Positions 31,403-41,435 of a stretch of DNA of 64,000 nucleotides are shown in pieces. This DNA comes from Prinia subflava (Eukaryota; Chordata; Aves; Passeriformes; Cisticolidae): NCBI RefSeq assembly GCF_021018805.1, contig NW_026960614.1, forward strand, positions 1,736,001 through 1,800,000. Direction: 5' to 3'. The first letter of the stretch is position 1; every line of letters begins with the position of its first letter. The translations under genes were made by a program, and so were the position numbers. Below the pieces are notes generated by a model. That model ran no database searches. It saw only the letters and a list, made by a program, of their open reading frames with translations, and was not told where the DNA came from.

Positions 31403-31915
31403 TCACTGCCCAGATCCTGAGAGCCTCATGCATCCCGCCAGACCCGCTGTGTCACCGGCATGGTGTTTGTCGTGGTCCCCTGGCTGTGCCATGTGCTCAA
31501 CAGCATGGTGCAGCTTTGCCATGTGCTCTCCACCCTTCCCTCCGCCGCCTCTGCTGCCACTGGGTGTTTTGGCACGTGGTGCCCGCGGTGCCTCAGCTGC
31601 TGCTTTTGCATTCTGCTCAGCTTTCAGCAGTTTCAAGGTATCCAGCATCAGCCTCCAGGTAGTCATAATATTTTTAGCAGTCTCATTACCCCAAGAGGCC
31701 AACTCAAAAATCAATTAATCAGCCCATTCCCAGCTTTTCATACTAAATGCGACTTCTGTGGTGGCATCTTCTCCTTGGCTCTTGCACCACAGCAATAAAG
31801 TTTACAGTGCCTGTTCATCATATTTTATCCCTCGTTTGCTCAATATAAGGGTCCATACATTCACTATAGCTTTTTCTTCAGTTGAGACTTGGGCTCCCAT
31901 GTTCCCAGTGGCTCA
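31403..31915 (-). pseudogene. gag: Gag matrix remnant of provirus M
   Basis: About 130-150 bp after the primer site an ATG opens MGAQVS, a myristoylation-type Gag start. The reading carries a stop within the first 50 codons and another before IFELASWGNETAKN, and then runs into an Ala/Gly/His-rich spacer. Matrix would direct Gag to the membrane; here it is degenerate. Confidence 0.65.
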
Positions 31916-32032
31916 CCTTTCTTATTTACACGTCAGGACTTTTGCAGATCTCCACACTGCTTGCAGGTCTCCAGGATGCCCTTCTCCGCTGGGCTCTGTC
32001 TCCGCTGCTCTCCATGAGTCTGGCTATTACCT

Positions 32033-32050
32033 ATCACGTCGGGGTCACCA
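32033..32050 (-). promoter_or_regulatory. tRNA-Trp primer binding site of provirus M
   Basis: The minus strand reads TGGTGACCCCGACGTGAT, exactly complementary to the 3' 18 bases of vertebrate tRNA-Trp, 2 bp from the LTR end. tRNA-Trp is the classic alpharetrovirus primer. Confidence 0.9.
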
Positions 32051-32052
32051 TA

Positions 32053-32389
32053 TGTAGTAGTAGAGATGGACACAACATGACACTCCAAGGTTCAAGCGGC
32101 AATAGCAAACTTTATTGTTCACAATTCACATTTATATGGTTTTCAAAAATCCCGCTTTTGATCCCAATTGGCTAACAATTTGTTACCACTCACTTCCTTG
32201 GCTAATAGCTGCCTGTGTACGTGCTCAGCAAAGGTTGGCCAGCATCCGTTCCTTGCAGTTAAGTCCTTCCACTTTTCAGTGTCTTCTTCCTTAAAGGTGT
32301 TTACTTCCTTTTCTCATAAGTACAGACTGATCAAGTCAAGGTCAGGGTTATTTGTGTCTATGAGGCCTTCAGGCCAACTGTGAGTCACA
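32053..32389 (-). repeat. 5' LTR of provirus M
   Basis: 337 bp, plus-strand reading TGTAGTAGTAGAG...GTGAGTCACA. It is collinear with the 3' LTR at 25463-25802. Confidence 0.9.
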
Positions 32390-32395
32390 GGGATT

Positions 32396-33053
32396 CTTAG
32401 CGCAACATATTGCAGCAACTCTGATTTGAAACCTAGTTGAAAGTACTTGAAATCATGAGGCACTAACAATACATCACTATGTTCCTTGTGAGTCCCCTTT
32501 CCTGCTATTTAGATGCAGCATTTGTGCCTACTTCCTATCATGATCCAGGCACAGTGTCATGTAAGGAGAGTCAATATTCTGCTAATAACAACTGATGTGA
32601 CCACCAATTCTTAGGGGGAAGGGAGCACCCAAGATTCATAGATGCTTGTGGTAGAAGGGAATGACAAAAGTAATAGGGTCCCCAGTTGAGGTGTGCTGGC
32701 ATCATTTCCAGTGTCATTCCTGGGAAGAGAAAACAAGGCAAGCCTTGGTGGGGTTTGTCTGGACAGGTTACCCCCTAGTGGCTCAAGTTGTTTAACAGCT
32801 CCAACTGTTACAGATCAAATGGGAGCTTCAGAAAACCCCCGCCTTAAGCTCAGATTTTTGACAGCAGCCTAAATTTAGGCGGTCCACACCCAAAATCTCT
32901 CTGGCCTGCAAGTTCTTAAGGATGGCAGATCAGGTCTATTATAAAATGACTTATTTATTTCATAACAGGAGATAGACAAAAGGCCTTAAACAGAGTTACT
33001 ATCGCTGCTGCCGGAACCTTCTTACTAGCCCAGTTTTCCGCAACAGACAATTT
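32396..33053. other. Unassigned DNA between proviruses M and K1
   Basis: No gene or recognised repeat is seen. This is the right-hand target flank of provirus M and the left flank of the K1 LTR. Confidence 0.4.
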
Positions 33054-33537
33054 TGTGCGGGACACCTCCCTCCCAAGCTGCGGACAGGGTGTCTCTGAGC
33101 TTTTTTGGCTCTACGGCTTAGATATTTTTCTTCAGCACAGGTAGAAGGCAAGGATTGAAAAAGGGAGATCTGCTGCCTATAATCCGGAGAGTTTATTCCC
33201 TGAATTCCCAGCGACAGACAGACAGCCCGACCCCGGGAGCAGCAGGTTATAAACTAAGGGATTCAAGGGGCAGGTCTGACCAGTAGAGGGAGGGTGTGGG
33301 AGGTAAACAAGGGCTTTGGGAACTAACAGGGAACCAGTGAAAGGAAAACAAATTATGTGGACAAATGAAAATTGGTTTGGGGAAAGATTGGCTTAGAATC
33401 TTCAGGAAAATGGGCTGGGATTTGCATAACTGAGAGCTCTGAGGGAGCAGACAACTTTTGGGACAAAACCCCCTACTCAGACCAAACAAGGGGTACAGAA
33501 CCGTCCCGTAACAATACAACTTGAACAGACTGGAACA
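33054..33537 (-). repeat. 3' LTR of provirus K1
   Basis: 484 bp, plus-strand TGTGCGGGACACC...CAGACTGGAACA. An antisense AATAAA (GAGTTTATTCCC) lies near 33190. On the right side, TCTCCCCCTTTTCTTTTTT (33538-33556) is the reversed polypurine tract, which fixes that end. No second LTR of this family is in the window, because the 5' side of K1 is lost at 40449. Confidence 0.8.
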
Positions 33538-33599
33538 TCTCCCCCTTTTCTTTTTTAAAAGGAGAGAGTGCAGTGTAAATAAGCTTTTCAGAATCCTTT

Positions 33600-34901
33600 T
33601 TAAACTTTTGGGCAGACTTCTTTCCACCATGGTTGCTCTCTCGGAACTATTATGTGGTTCAATACATGAGTGGGAGAAGCTACCTTCTTTAAACCTTCTG
33701 TCACCATAATTTTTAAGGCTCTGAAAGAAATTAGGATAAGAAACAGAAATACCAGAAACCATATAACTCGTTTAACAATAGAATCTTCCCATCCCCTAAG
33801 TCTCCAATTCTTAAAAATATTGCCCATCCAGTCTTCTATTTCTTGTTTGATGTCTCCAATCAGGACCTTCATTTTTCCAATGGAAGCATGGATGCTTTCA
33901 CTCTTGGAGGATAGGTTGAAACAGCAGAGACCCTTGAATTCCTCACACCCGTGGCCATGTGCAAGAAGAAGGAATGCAATGGCAGCCCTATTTTTTAACT
34001 TGGCCTTCCTGGTAATTTCCTTATCTTTAAGGAGGTCACTAAGTGCAGCTGACGTTAAATTGGCCGGTTTCATAACCCAGCATTCTAGGTGGCCTAATTC
34101 ACCCAGAGCTTTGGCTGTTGATACCCATGGCAATAACACTGAGACAGCAACCATTTTGGACTTTGACCAACGGAAAATTTCAGGATCACAGTTTTCATCT
34201 AATTGGTGCACACTATGTTTTTGGATGGTCGAATTTTTCTTTTGGTTCCAATTCAAAATTTTAATCTGGTTAGGCAAAAACAGGGACAACTGGCCTATGG
34301 TGCATGGGCCTCCATACAGATGAGAGGAGATGCCTGCCCACACTTGATACCCACAAATAAAAAAGTTCCCTTTGGGTAGCTTTTTGGGAACATCAGTAGA
34401 GAAGATGGCAACATTGTCTACTGAAGCACACCACTTGGAAGCCGTGAATTCCCTTTTGTATTGTGCCACTTTAATAAACCTTTGTGGCTCATAACTGGGT
34501 GAATAGTCTAAATGAATACAAAAGGTGGCATGAGCAGAGCCAAGGAGTTCAAGCTCCTGAGGCTCTTGATCTGCATCTGGGAGTTCTTTTATCTGTGGCA
34601 TCCATAAGTTGAGAGGGTTGTGCAAGGAAGGGTTTATTATGGAGCGCTCTTGGGGGACTAGAGGGTGGTTTGGGTTAGAATGTAAACTCAACAAACTTTC
34701 AGGGTATTGGGTTGGTTTAAAAGGGATTCCCACCAGGCAAGTTGACAAAGGGTTGTTGACTGCTGCCATTGACATCCACAGATGGTCTTGCTTCAAGGCA
34801 CTGGCCAGGGTTGCCCACATGTTCTTTTGGGGTTGAGGGATGATCCACGCTTCTGAAGACTGGATGGTGATTACCAGGAACCACAGGACGTACATCAGCA
34901 T
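33600..34901 (-). CDS. env: Intact-length env ORF of provirus K1 (433 codons)
   Basis: An ATG-started open frame without internal stops. Residues 1-19 form a signal-peptide-like hydrophobic start. The surface part follows with a TCLVGIPF motif near residue 55. The transmembrane part has RAAIAFLLLAHGHGCEEF and the CX6CC motif, then one hydrophobic membrane span (VIWFLVFLFLILI) about 60 residues before the end and a cytoplasmic tail. This layout matches class II env of the alpharetrovirus-like type that joins ERVK genomes. No R-x-K/R-R furin site is visible; WSKSK stands where one might be expected. Few N-glycosylation sites remain (NST, NLT). An open frame in an otherwise broken provirus suggests youth, chance or retention. 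Expression is unknown. Confidence 0.8.
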   Translation of the reverse strand: MLMYVLWFLVITIQSSEAWIIPQPQKNMWATLASALKQDHLWMSMAAVNNPLSTCLVGIPFKPTQYPESLLSLHSNPNHPLVPQERSIINPSLHNPLNLWMPQIKELPDADQEPQELELLGSAHATFCIHLDYSPSYEPQRFIKVAQYKREFTASKWCASVDNVAIFSTDVPKKLPKGNFFICGYQVWAGISSHLYGGPCTIGQLSLFLPNQIKILNWNQKKNSTIQKHSVHQLDENCDPEIFRWSKSKMVAVSVLLPWVSTAKALGELGHLECWVMKPANLTSAALSDLLKDKEITRKAKLKNRAAIAFLLLAHGHGCEEFKGLCCFNLSSKSESIHASIGKMKVLIGDIKQEIEDWMGNIFKNWRLRGWEDSIVKRVIWFLVFLFLILISFRALKIMVTEGLKKVASPTHVLNHIIVPREQPWWKEVCPKV

Positions 34902-35082
34902 TTTTCGGGATGGGATAACGTCAAAAAGAAAAAAGAATTACACAGTAATAACTTGAAAACATCTGATAAATGAATCTGGGATCAGGACTCAGGTTCTTCC
35001 ATTCCTTCCTGTCAGCGTCTCCTTAAGGAAGCCACTGTCACATCTTTTGGTTGGTTCGCTGGCCCTTTATATGTTTTGGGAG

Positions 35083-35350
35083 CTATGGTTTTACCCATTT
35101 CTGAGGGACACATTTCGAGCCAGAGGGTGTGGATATACATGGGTACCCACATCCCCAGGTTACCAATTCATATGGGCCCTCTACCTCCCATGTTTCCAGA
35201 TTTTTCATCATGACTGGAGGGAGTTCTCCTAGTCGCAAGGAGACATTCTGACTAAAATGACGGACCACTGGAGGGTTTAGATTTTCAAAAGGTCAATTTA
35301 GGAAATTGACGGTGAAGAGGGCTTTGCACAACTGCAGTTGTACTAATACC
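35083..35350 (-). pseudogene. pol: Integrase C-terminal domain, provirus K1
   Basis: The minus frame contains EVEGPYELVTWGCGYPCIST followed by a VPQKWVKP end. These are the conserved DNA-binding C-terminal blocks of class II integrases. It lies about 180 bp upstream of the env start on the same strand, the normal pol-env order. Confidence 0.75.
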
Positions 35351-35555
35351 TTGCTGTCCTCTTTCTGCTGCTCAAGGACTCAATTAAGGGACTGGTGTAT
35401 TATTTCAGTCACAGCCTGACCTGTGGGGAAGTAGGGGATGCCCTTTTTATGCTTTCCCCATTGCTTCAGAAACTCATCAAAGGCCTTGGAGGCATATGTG
35501 GGCCCGTTATCAGTTCTGATGACTTTGGAGATCTCCAGAACAGAGAAGGCATGCA

Positions 35556-35777
35556 CTAGGTGTTTTTGGGCATCTGTGGTCTTCTCCCCGTGTGGGCAGA
35601 GGCATAGACTGCTCCAGAATAGGTGTTGACGGATAGGTGCACATTCTTCAATCTGCCAAATTGGGGTATGTGGGTGACATCAGTTGGCCACACCTCAAAA
35701 CTACTGAGTCCTCTAGGATTGATCCCTGAGCCTAAAGATGGGATGGCATACCTTTGACAATTTGGACATGTTGCCAC
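35556..35777 (-). pseudogene. pol: Integrase core fragment, provirus K1
   Basis: The frame reads CPNCQR, INPRGLSSFEVWPTDVTHI and HLSVNTYSGAVYASAHTG. The HHCC zinc finger is cut just before its two cysteines by provirus H. The first catalytic aspartate block (WPTDVTHI) is present. Confidence 0.8.
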
Positions 35778-35990
35778 AATGGCCTTGGTTTGATCAATGG
35801 GATTGGTGGACTGTTGCTGTTTGCCATGCTCACACTGACCACACGGAGACTTGAGAGTTGTGTGAGAAAGCAGGGCAGAGCAAGTCCGCCCTTTGTTTAT
35901 TCCATGCTCTTAAATACTATTTGAAAGGTGACCATGGATTTGGAGAGTGGAATCCCCACCTCTCAACCACATTGGTCAAAAGGACTGTCA

Positions 35991-36418
35991 TATTGACATT
36001 TCTCTCAATACCTCCGAGGGTCCAGCCAGCGGAGAAATGGCTTAATAAAATAGCGAGACGGCTTCTCAGGATAGGCTTTGTAAAATAAAGGTTTTAATAA
36101 CAGCAAAAATAACAAACATTACAAAATGAAAAGAGATAAGCCGAGCACAGTGTACCAAGCACAGTTACACTGGCTAAGGCATTCCCAAAAAGCCCACGTG
36201 CACCTCTTGTGCTGGCTCTTTAATACTCGATTGTCTAGGTGGGCTTATTTGGCTCTTTGCCCAATGAGATGGACACTAGGCTTTGAGGTGCACTTCCAAA
36301 GCCCTATCACTGTGCCTATGCTGCTACTGAGCCAATTGCAACAAGCAGGCTATAGAAAATTCTAGTTTAACTTCCTTATATAGAAACACCTGCTCGGGTA
36401 CAGAAATGCACAACTACA
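35991..36418 (-). mobile_element. Solo LTR-L in the 3' LTR of provirus H
   Basis: 428 bp with a perfect 6-bp TSD, CTGTCA (35985-35990 and 36419-36424). On the plus strand it starts TATTGACATTTC (TG decayed to TA) and ends CACAACTACA. An antisense TATA (CTTATATAG) and polyadenylation signals fit minus orientation. The CCTCCGAGGGTC string also occurs at 51485, so the family may recur there. Confidence 0.85.
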
Positions 36419-36547
36419 CTGTCACACAACCTTTCCTCTCCTTGGAGAAGAATGTGAAAACAGTGGTAATATTTACAAAACACGATCTCCTGTTTACATG
36501 AAAGAGTGTTAGAAGGTGAAAACTACTTTAATATGAACGCTCAGAAA

Positions 36548-36884
36548 ACTAGGATGTTGCCATGAGGTTTTTTCCTGGTTTGCCGAGCGTTCATATTAGA
36601 GGAGAAATGTGCAGTTTCTTGCGCTCGTGAAGGTAAACAGAGGACCATGTTTTGTAAACACTGCCCTTGTTATGAATTCCTTCTCAAGGAGAAGGGGAGG
36701 TTGAATGACAGTCTCCTTAACCAATGTGGTGGGGAGGTGGGAATTCCTTCCTCCAATCCACAGGCCTCATAGGAAAAGCATAAAAGTAGGTTTTTGTAAA
36801 TAAACCGGGTCTTCTGCCCTGCTGCTCTGTTGCACCCAGACCTGTGTCTCCAGTCTGTTTTTTGGATAGGCCTGCACGGCGATA
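36548..36884 (+). mobile_element. Solo LTR-H inserted in reverse into an H LTR
   Basis: 337 bp. It starts TGTTGCCATGAGG, ends CACGGCGATA and has the TSD CTAGGA/CCAGGA (36542-36547 and 36885-36890). A GCATAAAAG box near 36777 and an AATAAAC near 36800 mark promoter and polyadenylation signals. It shares the GATA terminus with 14774-15098, so it is a different subfamily from its host LTR. Confidence 0.85.
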
Positions 36885-37426
36885 CCAGGAAATCTCATGG
36901 TGACATCTCACCCTTTTAACTGTTAAAAAAAGAAAACAAACAAACAAACAAACAAAAAAAAAGAGAAATGAACAATTGTACAAACAGGGAAAAAAAAAGA
37001 AAAAACCTGTACAAAGTTCACTGACCTTCAGTTTGGTCATGGTTTGAAGGTTGACTGTTGGCCTGATTCTGCCTTTCCTGTGCAGGGTTTCACCCTGAAT
37101 CCCTTGCAGGAACCTGCTCAAAAGTTCCCTGAGCACATTCAACAGTGGTTTGACCAGACGACCTTCATTTTCTAAATCACTGTGTGATGCAAAGGCAGGA
37201 GCATTCCAAGAAAAAAAAATCACTCAAATCAAAGTTCTGTCCCAATCCACATCCCCAAACCACATGCACATTCCCCCTGCAAAGGTCACAGTGGCTACAG
37301 TAATATAAAGCTGAACCATAGCCGACAGTTCCTCTGAGTCCACAATTACCACAGCCTGCTGGCTCCCACAGCATCACGCTGTTCCACCCAATCCTGCAAC
37401 AGGCAGCTCCACAGGATCCAAAGCCA

Positions 37427-37816
37427 CTATGGAGGCCATGCAGAAAAGGAGAGGATGGCCAAATCCGTGCCCATGTCAATCAGATCTCGAAGAGGCATCT
37501 CTGACGGGGTGGCACTGGGGTGGCACAGAGTACACAGTGTTTCAGGATCAGACAGGATCACAGTCCAGTGCACTTGAAGCAGCTCAGCAGACTTGAAGCG
37601 GCTGCCTTCACGACACTGATCCTCAAACCTGAGGACAGAAAACTTAAAAAACACAAGTTGAGCAATTTGAATTTTCTCAAAGAATGTGACATGGGAGGTG
37701 GGTGTGGAAACCATTGCACAAGTGTGCACTTTGCAAGAGTCCAAAATGACCATTGCTTCTGTGGTGACATCAACACCTCCTGAACTGCAAGTGCTGGCTG
37801 CAAACTGGCCAAACAA
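37427..37816 (-). pseudogene. pro: Protease region remnant, provirus H
   Basis: The minus frame ends with LRDLIDMGTDLAILS, the flap-side start of a retroviral aspartic protease. The active-site triplet D-T-G is changed to D-M-G, which should abolish catalysis. Following sequence (37177-37430) keeps Gly/Cys-rich fragments without motif. Protease normally cleaves Gag and Pol in the virion. Confidence 0.6.
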
Positions 37817-38636
37817 AGTTGCTCCTGCTCCAGGGCCTGGGGAAGTGTTTGGTTCCCCAGACGTCTTCGGCGCCTCCTCTGCTTCCGATTTCCTGGGCTT
37901 GGCAAGGGCCAGCCATCAGCATGAACCACTGCTTTACATGTTTGCAGCATGATCTGGCTTGCCACACCATGGGCAGAAAAACAAGGGAGTCACTTTCTGT
38001 GCCTCCTTTCCCTGTTTTCCACTGGTCTGAGCATTTGCCTCTCTTCTGCCCACCCTTCAGCCCCTTTGTGGATGGCTGTGAGGCAGCAGCCAGGGCAGAC
38101 ACCTTAAGGTCAAAGGTGTCCACATTCGCACAGGCCTGGATCATGTCCAGCACATCAGAAGTCTCAGAAAGGCTTCCAAGGAGCCTCTGGCAAGCAGCAT
38201 TAGCATTGCTCCTTGCAAACTGTTCGAGCAAAATCAGTTTCAAAGGGTCATCCTCAACTCGCCTCTCCAAAGAATCAGCCAAACGCCTTACAAACTGAAC
38301 AAAGGGTTCGTCTGGCTTCTGGACTATAGTCAAAAAGTCCTGCTTTAGAGAAGAGGATAAAATCGTTTTCACGAGTGCTGCTATGCCTATTTTTCGGCAC
38401 TGATTCAGCACACTCTGAGGCACCCCGAACTGCACGTCAGGATAAGCAAATTTGCCTCTCCCAGTAAGTAGATTGACTACGACCCCAAACATGGGATCTT
38501 CCTGAGACAATTGACTATTTTGGACAGCCACATCTGCAGCCAGCAGTCTCCAATTGTCTTCAAAGGCAAAAACCCCAACAGGTCCAAACAACGCCAAAGC
38601 CAGGCATCTAATTTCATGTGGAAGGATGAAATCCAC
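37770..38636 (-). pseudogene. gag: Gag capsid region of provirus H (288 open codons)
   Basis: The frame is open over the capsid domain. The N-terminal capsid part reads FAFEDNWRLLAADVAVQN, and the major homology region reads QKPDEPFVQFVRRLADSLE. The C-terminal helix segment carries ARSNANAACQRLLG. These are class II (beta/IAP-like) hallmarks. After about residue 215 the zinc-knuckle region is read out of frame. The upstream Pro/Arg-rich spacer and matrix (38640-39862) are also shifted, so full Gag cannot be made. Confidence 0.8.
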
Positions 38637-38639
38637 AAA

Positions 38640-39862
38640 TTTAACACGGATCAGCTGTATGACATCAGAAAAACCGAGATCACATTTGGCTACCTCCCCT
38701 CAGAAGGGAGGCAGATCTGCCCAAGACAGGACGGTGTGGCAGTGAGGCTGTGAAACCGTCCCCACAGCTCTCGGGACCGGCCTGAGCACAGCTGCACATT
38801 CAGAGAGCGGCTCCACAAGGGCACCGGCTAGACCTGGTTGCGGTGCGGGGCCAGAAATGCGTCCCAATCCAGTGCAGGGCAAGTGTGCAAATCTGACAGT
38901 GATTCAGCCCCACCTGCCCTCCGCAAAGCCAGCTTCCTTGCAAGTGCCGGCCGGGGGAGAGGGGGGGCGGCAGATCCACTGCGGCCCTCAGTCCCTGCTC
39001 GGTTCAGGGGGGCCGGGGACGCGCGGGCAGGTGCCGGCCGGGGGAGGAGGGCCCACTCGCAGCAGGTGGGGCCAGGGGCCGCACAGGCAGGGGGCGGGCT
39101 GCTGGGTTGCTCTGATGACGCAGCCCATGTGGAGCAGGGCAAGGCGGCCCCGCCCCCACTGGGCTGCTCTGACGCAGTGCTGCCTTGGCAGGGGCCGGGC
39201 CAGCCGGTGGGTGGGCACAGATTCCCCCCGCCGGCATGTCTGCCAACGGCGCAGGAGGCTGCTCAGTCCCCACTCCAGGGCTGGGGGGCCTGCCGTCAGC
39301 ATCCAGTGCCTGCACATAAGGCACTGCCGATCCCAGGTCTGCCCCGGGGACCGCAATGCGCTCTCCCTGCAGCGCCCCGGCTGCCCCAGGAAAGGGACCA
39401 GAAAAAAGTCCGCATCCCTCCCAAAATTCACGCTGGCCACTCACAACCCCCGACACAGGGGTGCAGACCCCCCCGCGATGGCTCAAACCCCGCTTCAGAA
39501 AGGTCATCATCCAGAAGAATGGAGCTTGAGGGGGGAGCCGGCTCTGCTCTCTTTCTCCATCACAATTCCAGAATTGGCATCTAGGCCAATCTCCCCAAGA
39601 AGGAGAAAAAATTTCGCCCAAGATCCCAACAATGTGGTTGCCATCAGGTGTCTGTCAAGGACAGATGCAAAGAGACTTTTTTCCAAAGTCTCCCATAAGG
39701 CCACTGACAGTGCCTTTTCAGCACTATAAAAATTTCGCGTGTTTTTCCCCAGGAATACAGTTCTCTCACGTGTCCACTTGGTAGCGTAGCTTCACAGGAC
39801 ATCACAAATGAGTGGAGAAGTTCCATCAGAAATCGATCTTCCGACAAAATCGTGGGTTTCAT
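38640..39862 (-). pseudogene. gag: Gag matrix and GC-rich spacer of provirus H
   Basis: The ATG at 39862 opens MKPTILSEDRFLMELLHSF, a likely matrix start. A Pro-rich, GC-rich spacer follows (38830-39440). Several frames are open by composition on both strands; only the minus-strand matrix part resembles Gag. Frameshifts separate matrix, spacer and capsid. Confidence 0.55.
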
Positions 39863-39926
39863 GATGGCAGCAGTGGAAAACAGTTTTTTCTTATTTTTTC
39901 TTTTTTCTCGTCCCACAGTTTGCAAT

Positions 39927-39944
39927 TTTACCACGTGGACACCA
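39927..39944 (-). promoter_or_regulatory. Degenerate primer binding site of provirus H
   Basis: Two bases after the LTR end (minus strand) the sequence TGGTGTCCACGTGG resembles the tRNA-Trp site TGGTGACCCCGACGTG with a three-base loss. This is a tentative assignment. Confidence 0.4.
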
Positions 39945-39946
39945 GA

Positions 39947-40272
39947 TGTCGCTGTTTGCCATGCTCAAATTGACCACACGGAGACTTGGGAGTTGTGTGA
40001 GAAAGCAGGGCAGAGCAAGTCCGCCCTTTGTTTATTCCATGCTCTTAAATACTATTTGAAAGGTGACCATGGATTGGAGAGTGGAATCCCCACCTCTCAA
40101 CCACATTGGTCAAAAGGACTGTCACACAACCTTTCCTCTCCTTGGGGAAGAATGTGAAAACAATGGTAATATTTACAAAACACGATCTCCTGTTTACATG
40201 AAAGATTGTGAGAAGGTGAAAACTTCTACTTTCATATGAATGCTCAGAAAACTAGGAAATCTCATGGTGACA
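39947..40272 (-). repeat. 5' LTR of provirus H
   Basis: 326 bp, plus-strand TGTCGCTGTTTGCC...CTCATGGTGACA. An antisense AATAAA lies near 40030. It is very similar to the native parts of the 3' LTR. Confidence 0.9.
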
Positions 40273-40278
40273 GCGGAC

Positions 40279-40440
40279 CAGAACAGGTACATTTTGATGA
40301 AAATTTTGACGACTCAGCTTGGCCTTCTGGAATAGATCTGGTAAGTTGGCCATTTCAGCTGGAGTGGCTAGGGCATCAGCCTTTCGATTGCCCTCTGCAA
40401 TGAAGCCTGGCAGATCCGTGTGTGACCTCACATGCATCAC
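40279..40440 (-). pseudogene. pol: RNase H end and integrase start, provirus K1
   Basis: The minus frame reads MHVRSHTDLPGFIAEGNRKA, the last conserved RNase H blocks. It is followed by an integrase start with a histidine of the HHCC finger (NFHQNVPVLVR). The frame continues at 35777 on the other side of provirus H. To the right, K1 is cut off at 40449 by an LTR-B. Confidence 0.8.
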
Positions 40441-40449
40441 ATAATATGG

Positions 40450-41007
40450 TGTCCTAGGTTACAATGTAAGATGTGCCCAAAGTATGTATTCTATCACCAT
40501 CTTCAGGAGCTGTTGAAACCAGGTAGGGCAGTGTTTCCCTTGCCCCCTCCCTCTGGACTATCTTGTGTTAATGGGCCATCAAGGCCTCGCCCATGACTCA
40601 TTGGTAACTCCCTCCAGGAGCTATCTCTGTTTAATGGGCAATCAAGGACCCACTGCATGACATAAAATTACATCATCCCATTGTGAGATGCTCTGCTCAG
40701 GGGGAGGAGCCAAGCATTCCCACCTGGATATAATCTGGGATTTGGGACAGCACAGCAGGCCTTACCCACTGGATTCTCAGAGGACAAGAGCCACCAGACC
40801 TTTCTACAGGATCACTGCTTCAACAAGACTGCTTCATCTGGACTGCTACCACCACCCTAACTAATAGGGTGTCAGGTTGTATTCTGACTCTGTCAGTGGT
40901 TTTTGTGATATTGCTTTTATTTTATTTTACTTTTTTTCTCTCTCTCTCCTATTAAATTGTATTTCTGACTTGGAGTCTCTCACTGGTTTTGCTTTTAAAC
41001 CAGCACA
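40450..41007 (+). mobile_element. 5' LTR-B of a plus-strand ERV
   Basis: 558 bp. It starts TGTCCTAGGTT and ends AAACCAGCACA, followed 5 bp later by a primer site. U3 contains a GGATATAATC box (40725) and the R/U5 end carries an ATTAAA-type signal near 40950 after a T/C-rich run. It is homologous to the split LTR-B at 1329-4121. Confidence 0.85.
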
Positions 41008-41012
41008 TCTTT

Positions 41013-41030
41013 TGGTGCCCAATGTGGGGC
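41013..41030 (+). promoter_or_regulatory. tRNA-Lys-type primer binding site
   Basis: TGGTGCCCAATGTGGGGC differs from the tRNA-Lys(1,2) primer site TGGCGCCCAACGTGGGGC only at two C-to-T changes in CpG, the expected methylation decay. This identifies a class II-type ERV. Confidence 0.85.
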
Positions 41031-41435
41031 AGGAGGTACTGAGAAAAGTCAGAAATACAATTTTGTATTGAAAAGGACACCTGTTTGCAATGATGGTCAA
41101 CATGCTTACATGGTTCTTATACCTAGCTCTCTATTTTTCCGCACATGGGGCACTATCTGCTGGTCTTAATGGTTTTTTGTAGACCAGGGTATGGTATTAG
41201 GATTGCTTTATTTGTCTATTATGTCGATTGCATTATAACCTCCGAGGCAATGAACACCATTCAGAACATATACTCAACTTTGCTTGTCCTAGTTTAGGAT
41301 GGTATGTCTGGGGCCTCAGCAATCGCACCCAGCCCCTGTGGGGAGGGGTAAAGATTGATTTTTTTCCAGCCGTTCAGGCCTGACACAGCAGTTTTTTAAA
41401 ATATTGAGTTCTCTCTGGATGCCAGGGACAGTGTA

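Larger units (their letters stand above)
25463..32389 (-). mobile_element. Provirus M (class II ERV), antisense, complete ends
   Basis: A full proviral span of 6.9 kb has LTRs at both ends and a perfect 6-bp TSD, GGGATT (25457-25462 and 32390-32395). In minus-strand order it holds the 5' LTR, a perfect tRNA-Trp primer site, gag matrix, a large deletion, RT start, RNase H, integrase, env surface and transmembrane remnants, a polypurine tract and the 3' LTR. The 6-bp TSD and integrase and RNase H sequence place it in class II (alpha/beta-like). LTRs differ by about 25-30 positions by eye, so it is not recent. A solo LTR-C (28189-28917) and other LTR-like DNA (26143-27405, 29986-30900) were inserted later. 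Confidence 0.9.
35812..36905 (-). repeat. 3' LTR of provirus H, split by two insertions
   Basis: The native pieces are 35812-35990, 36419-36547 and 36885-36905. They match the 5' LTR at 39947-40272 in order. To the right, TCTCACCCTTTTAAC is the reversed polypurine tract. Confidence 0.9.
35812..40272 (-). mobile_element. Provirus H (class II ERV), antisense, inside K1 integrase
   Basis: 4.46 kb with LTRs at both ends and a near-perfect 6-bp TSD, GTGGAC/GCGGAC (35806-35811 and 40273-40278). Removing it brings the K1 RNase H/zinc-finger reading on the right (HQNVPVLVR) next to the CPNCQ block on the left. The internal region holds gag and a protease remnant but no RT, integrase or env, so it is a deleted, non-autonomous copy. 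Its 3' LTR was later hit twice, by solo L (35991-36418) and by a sense-orientation H LTR (36548-36884). Confidence 0.9.

Noticed and set aside
38838..39729. Long plus-strand open frames of 248 and 290 codons
   Set aside because: They lie opposite the GC-rich gag spacer of provirus H. The minus strand has matrix and capsid motifs; the plus strand has none.
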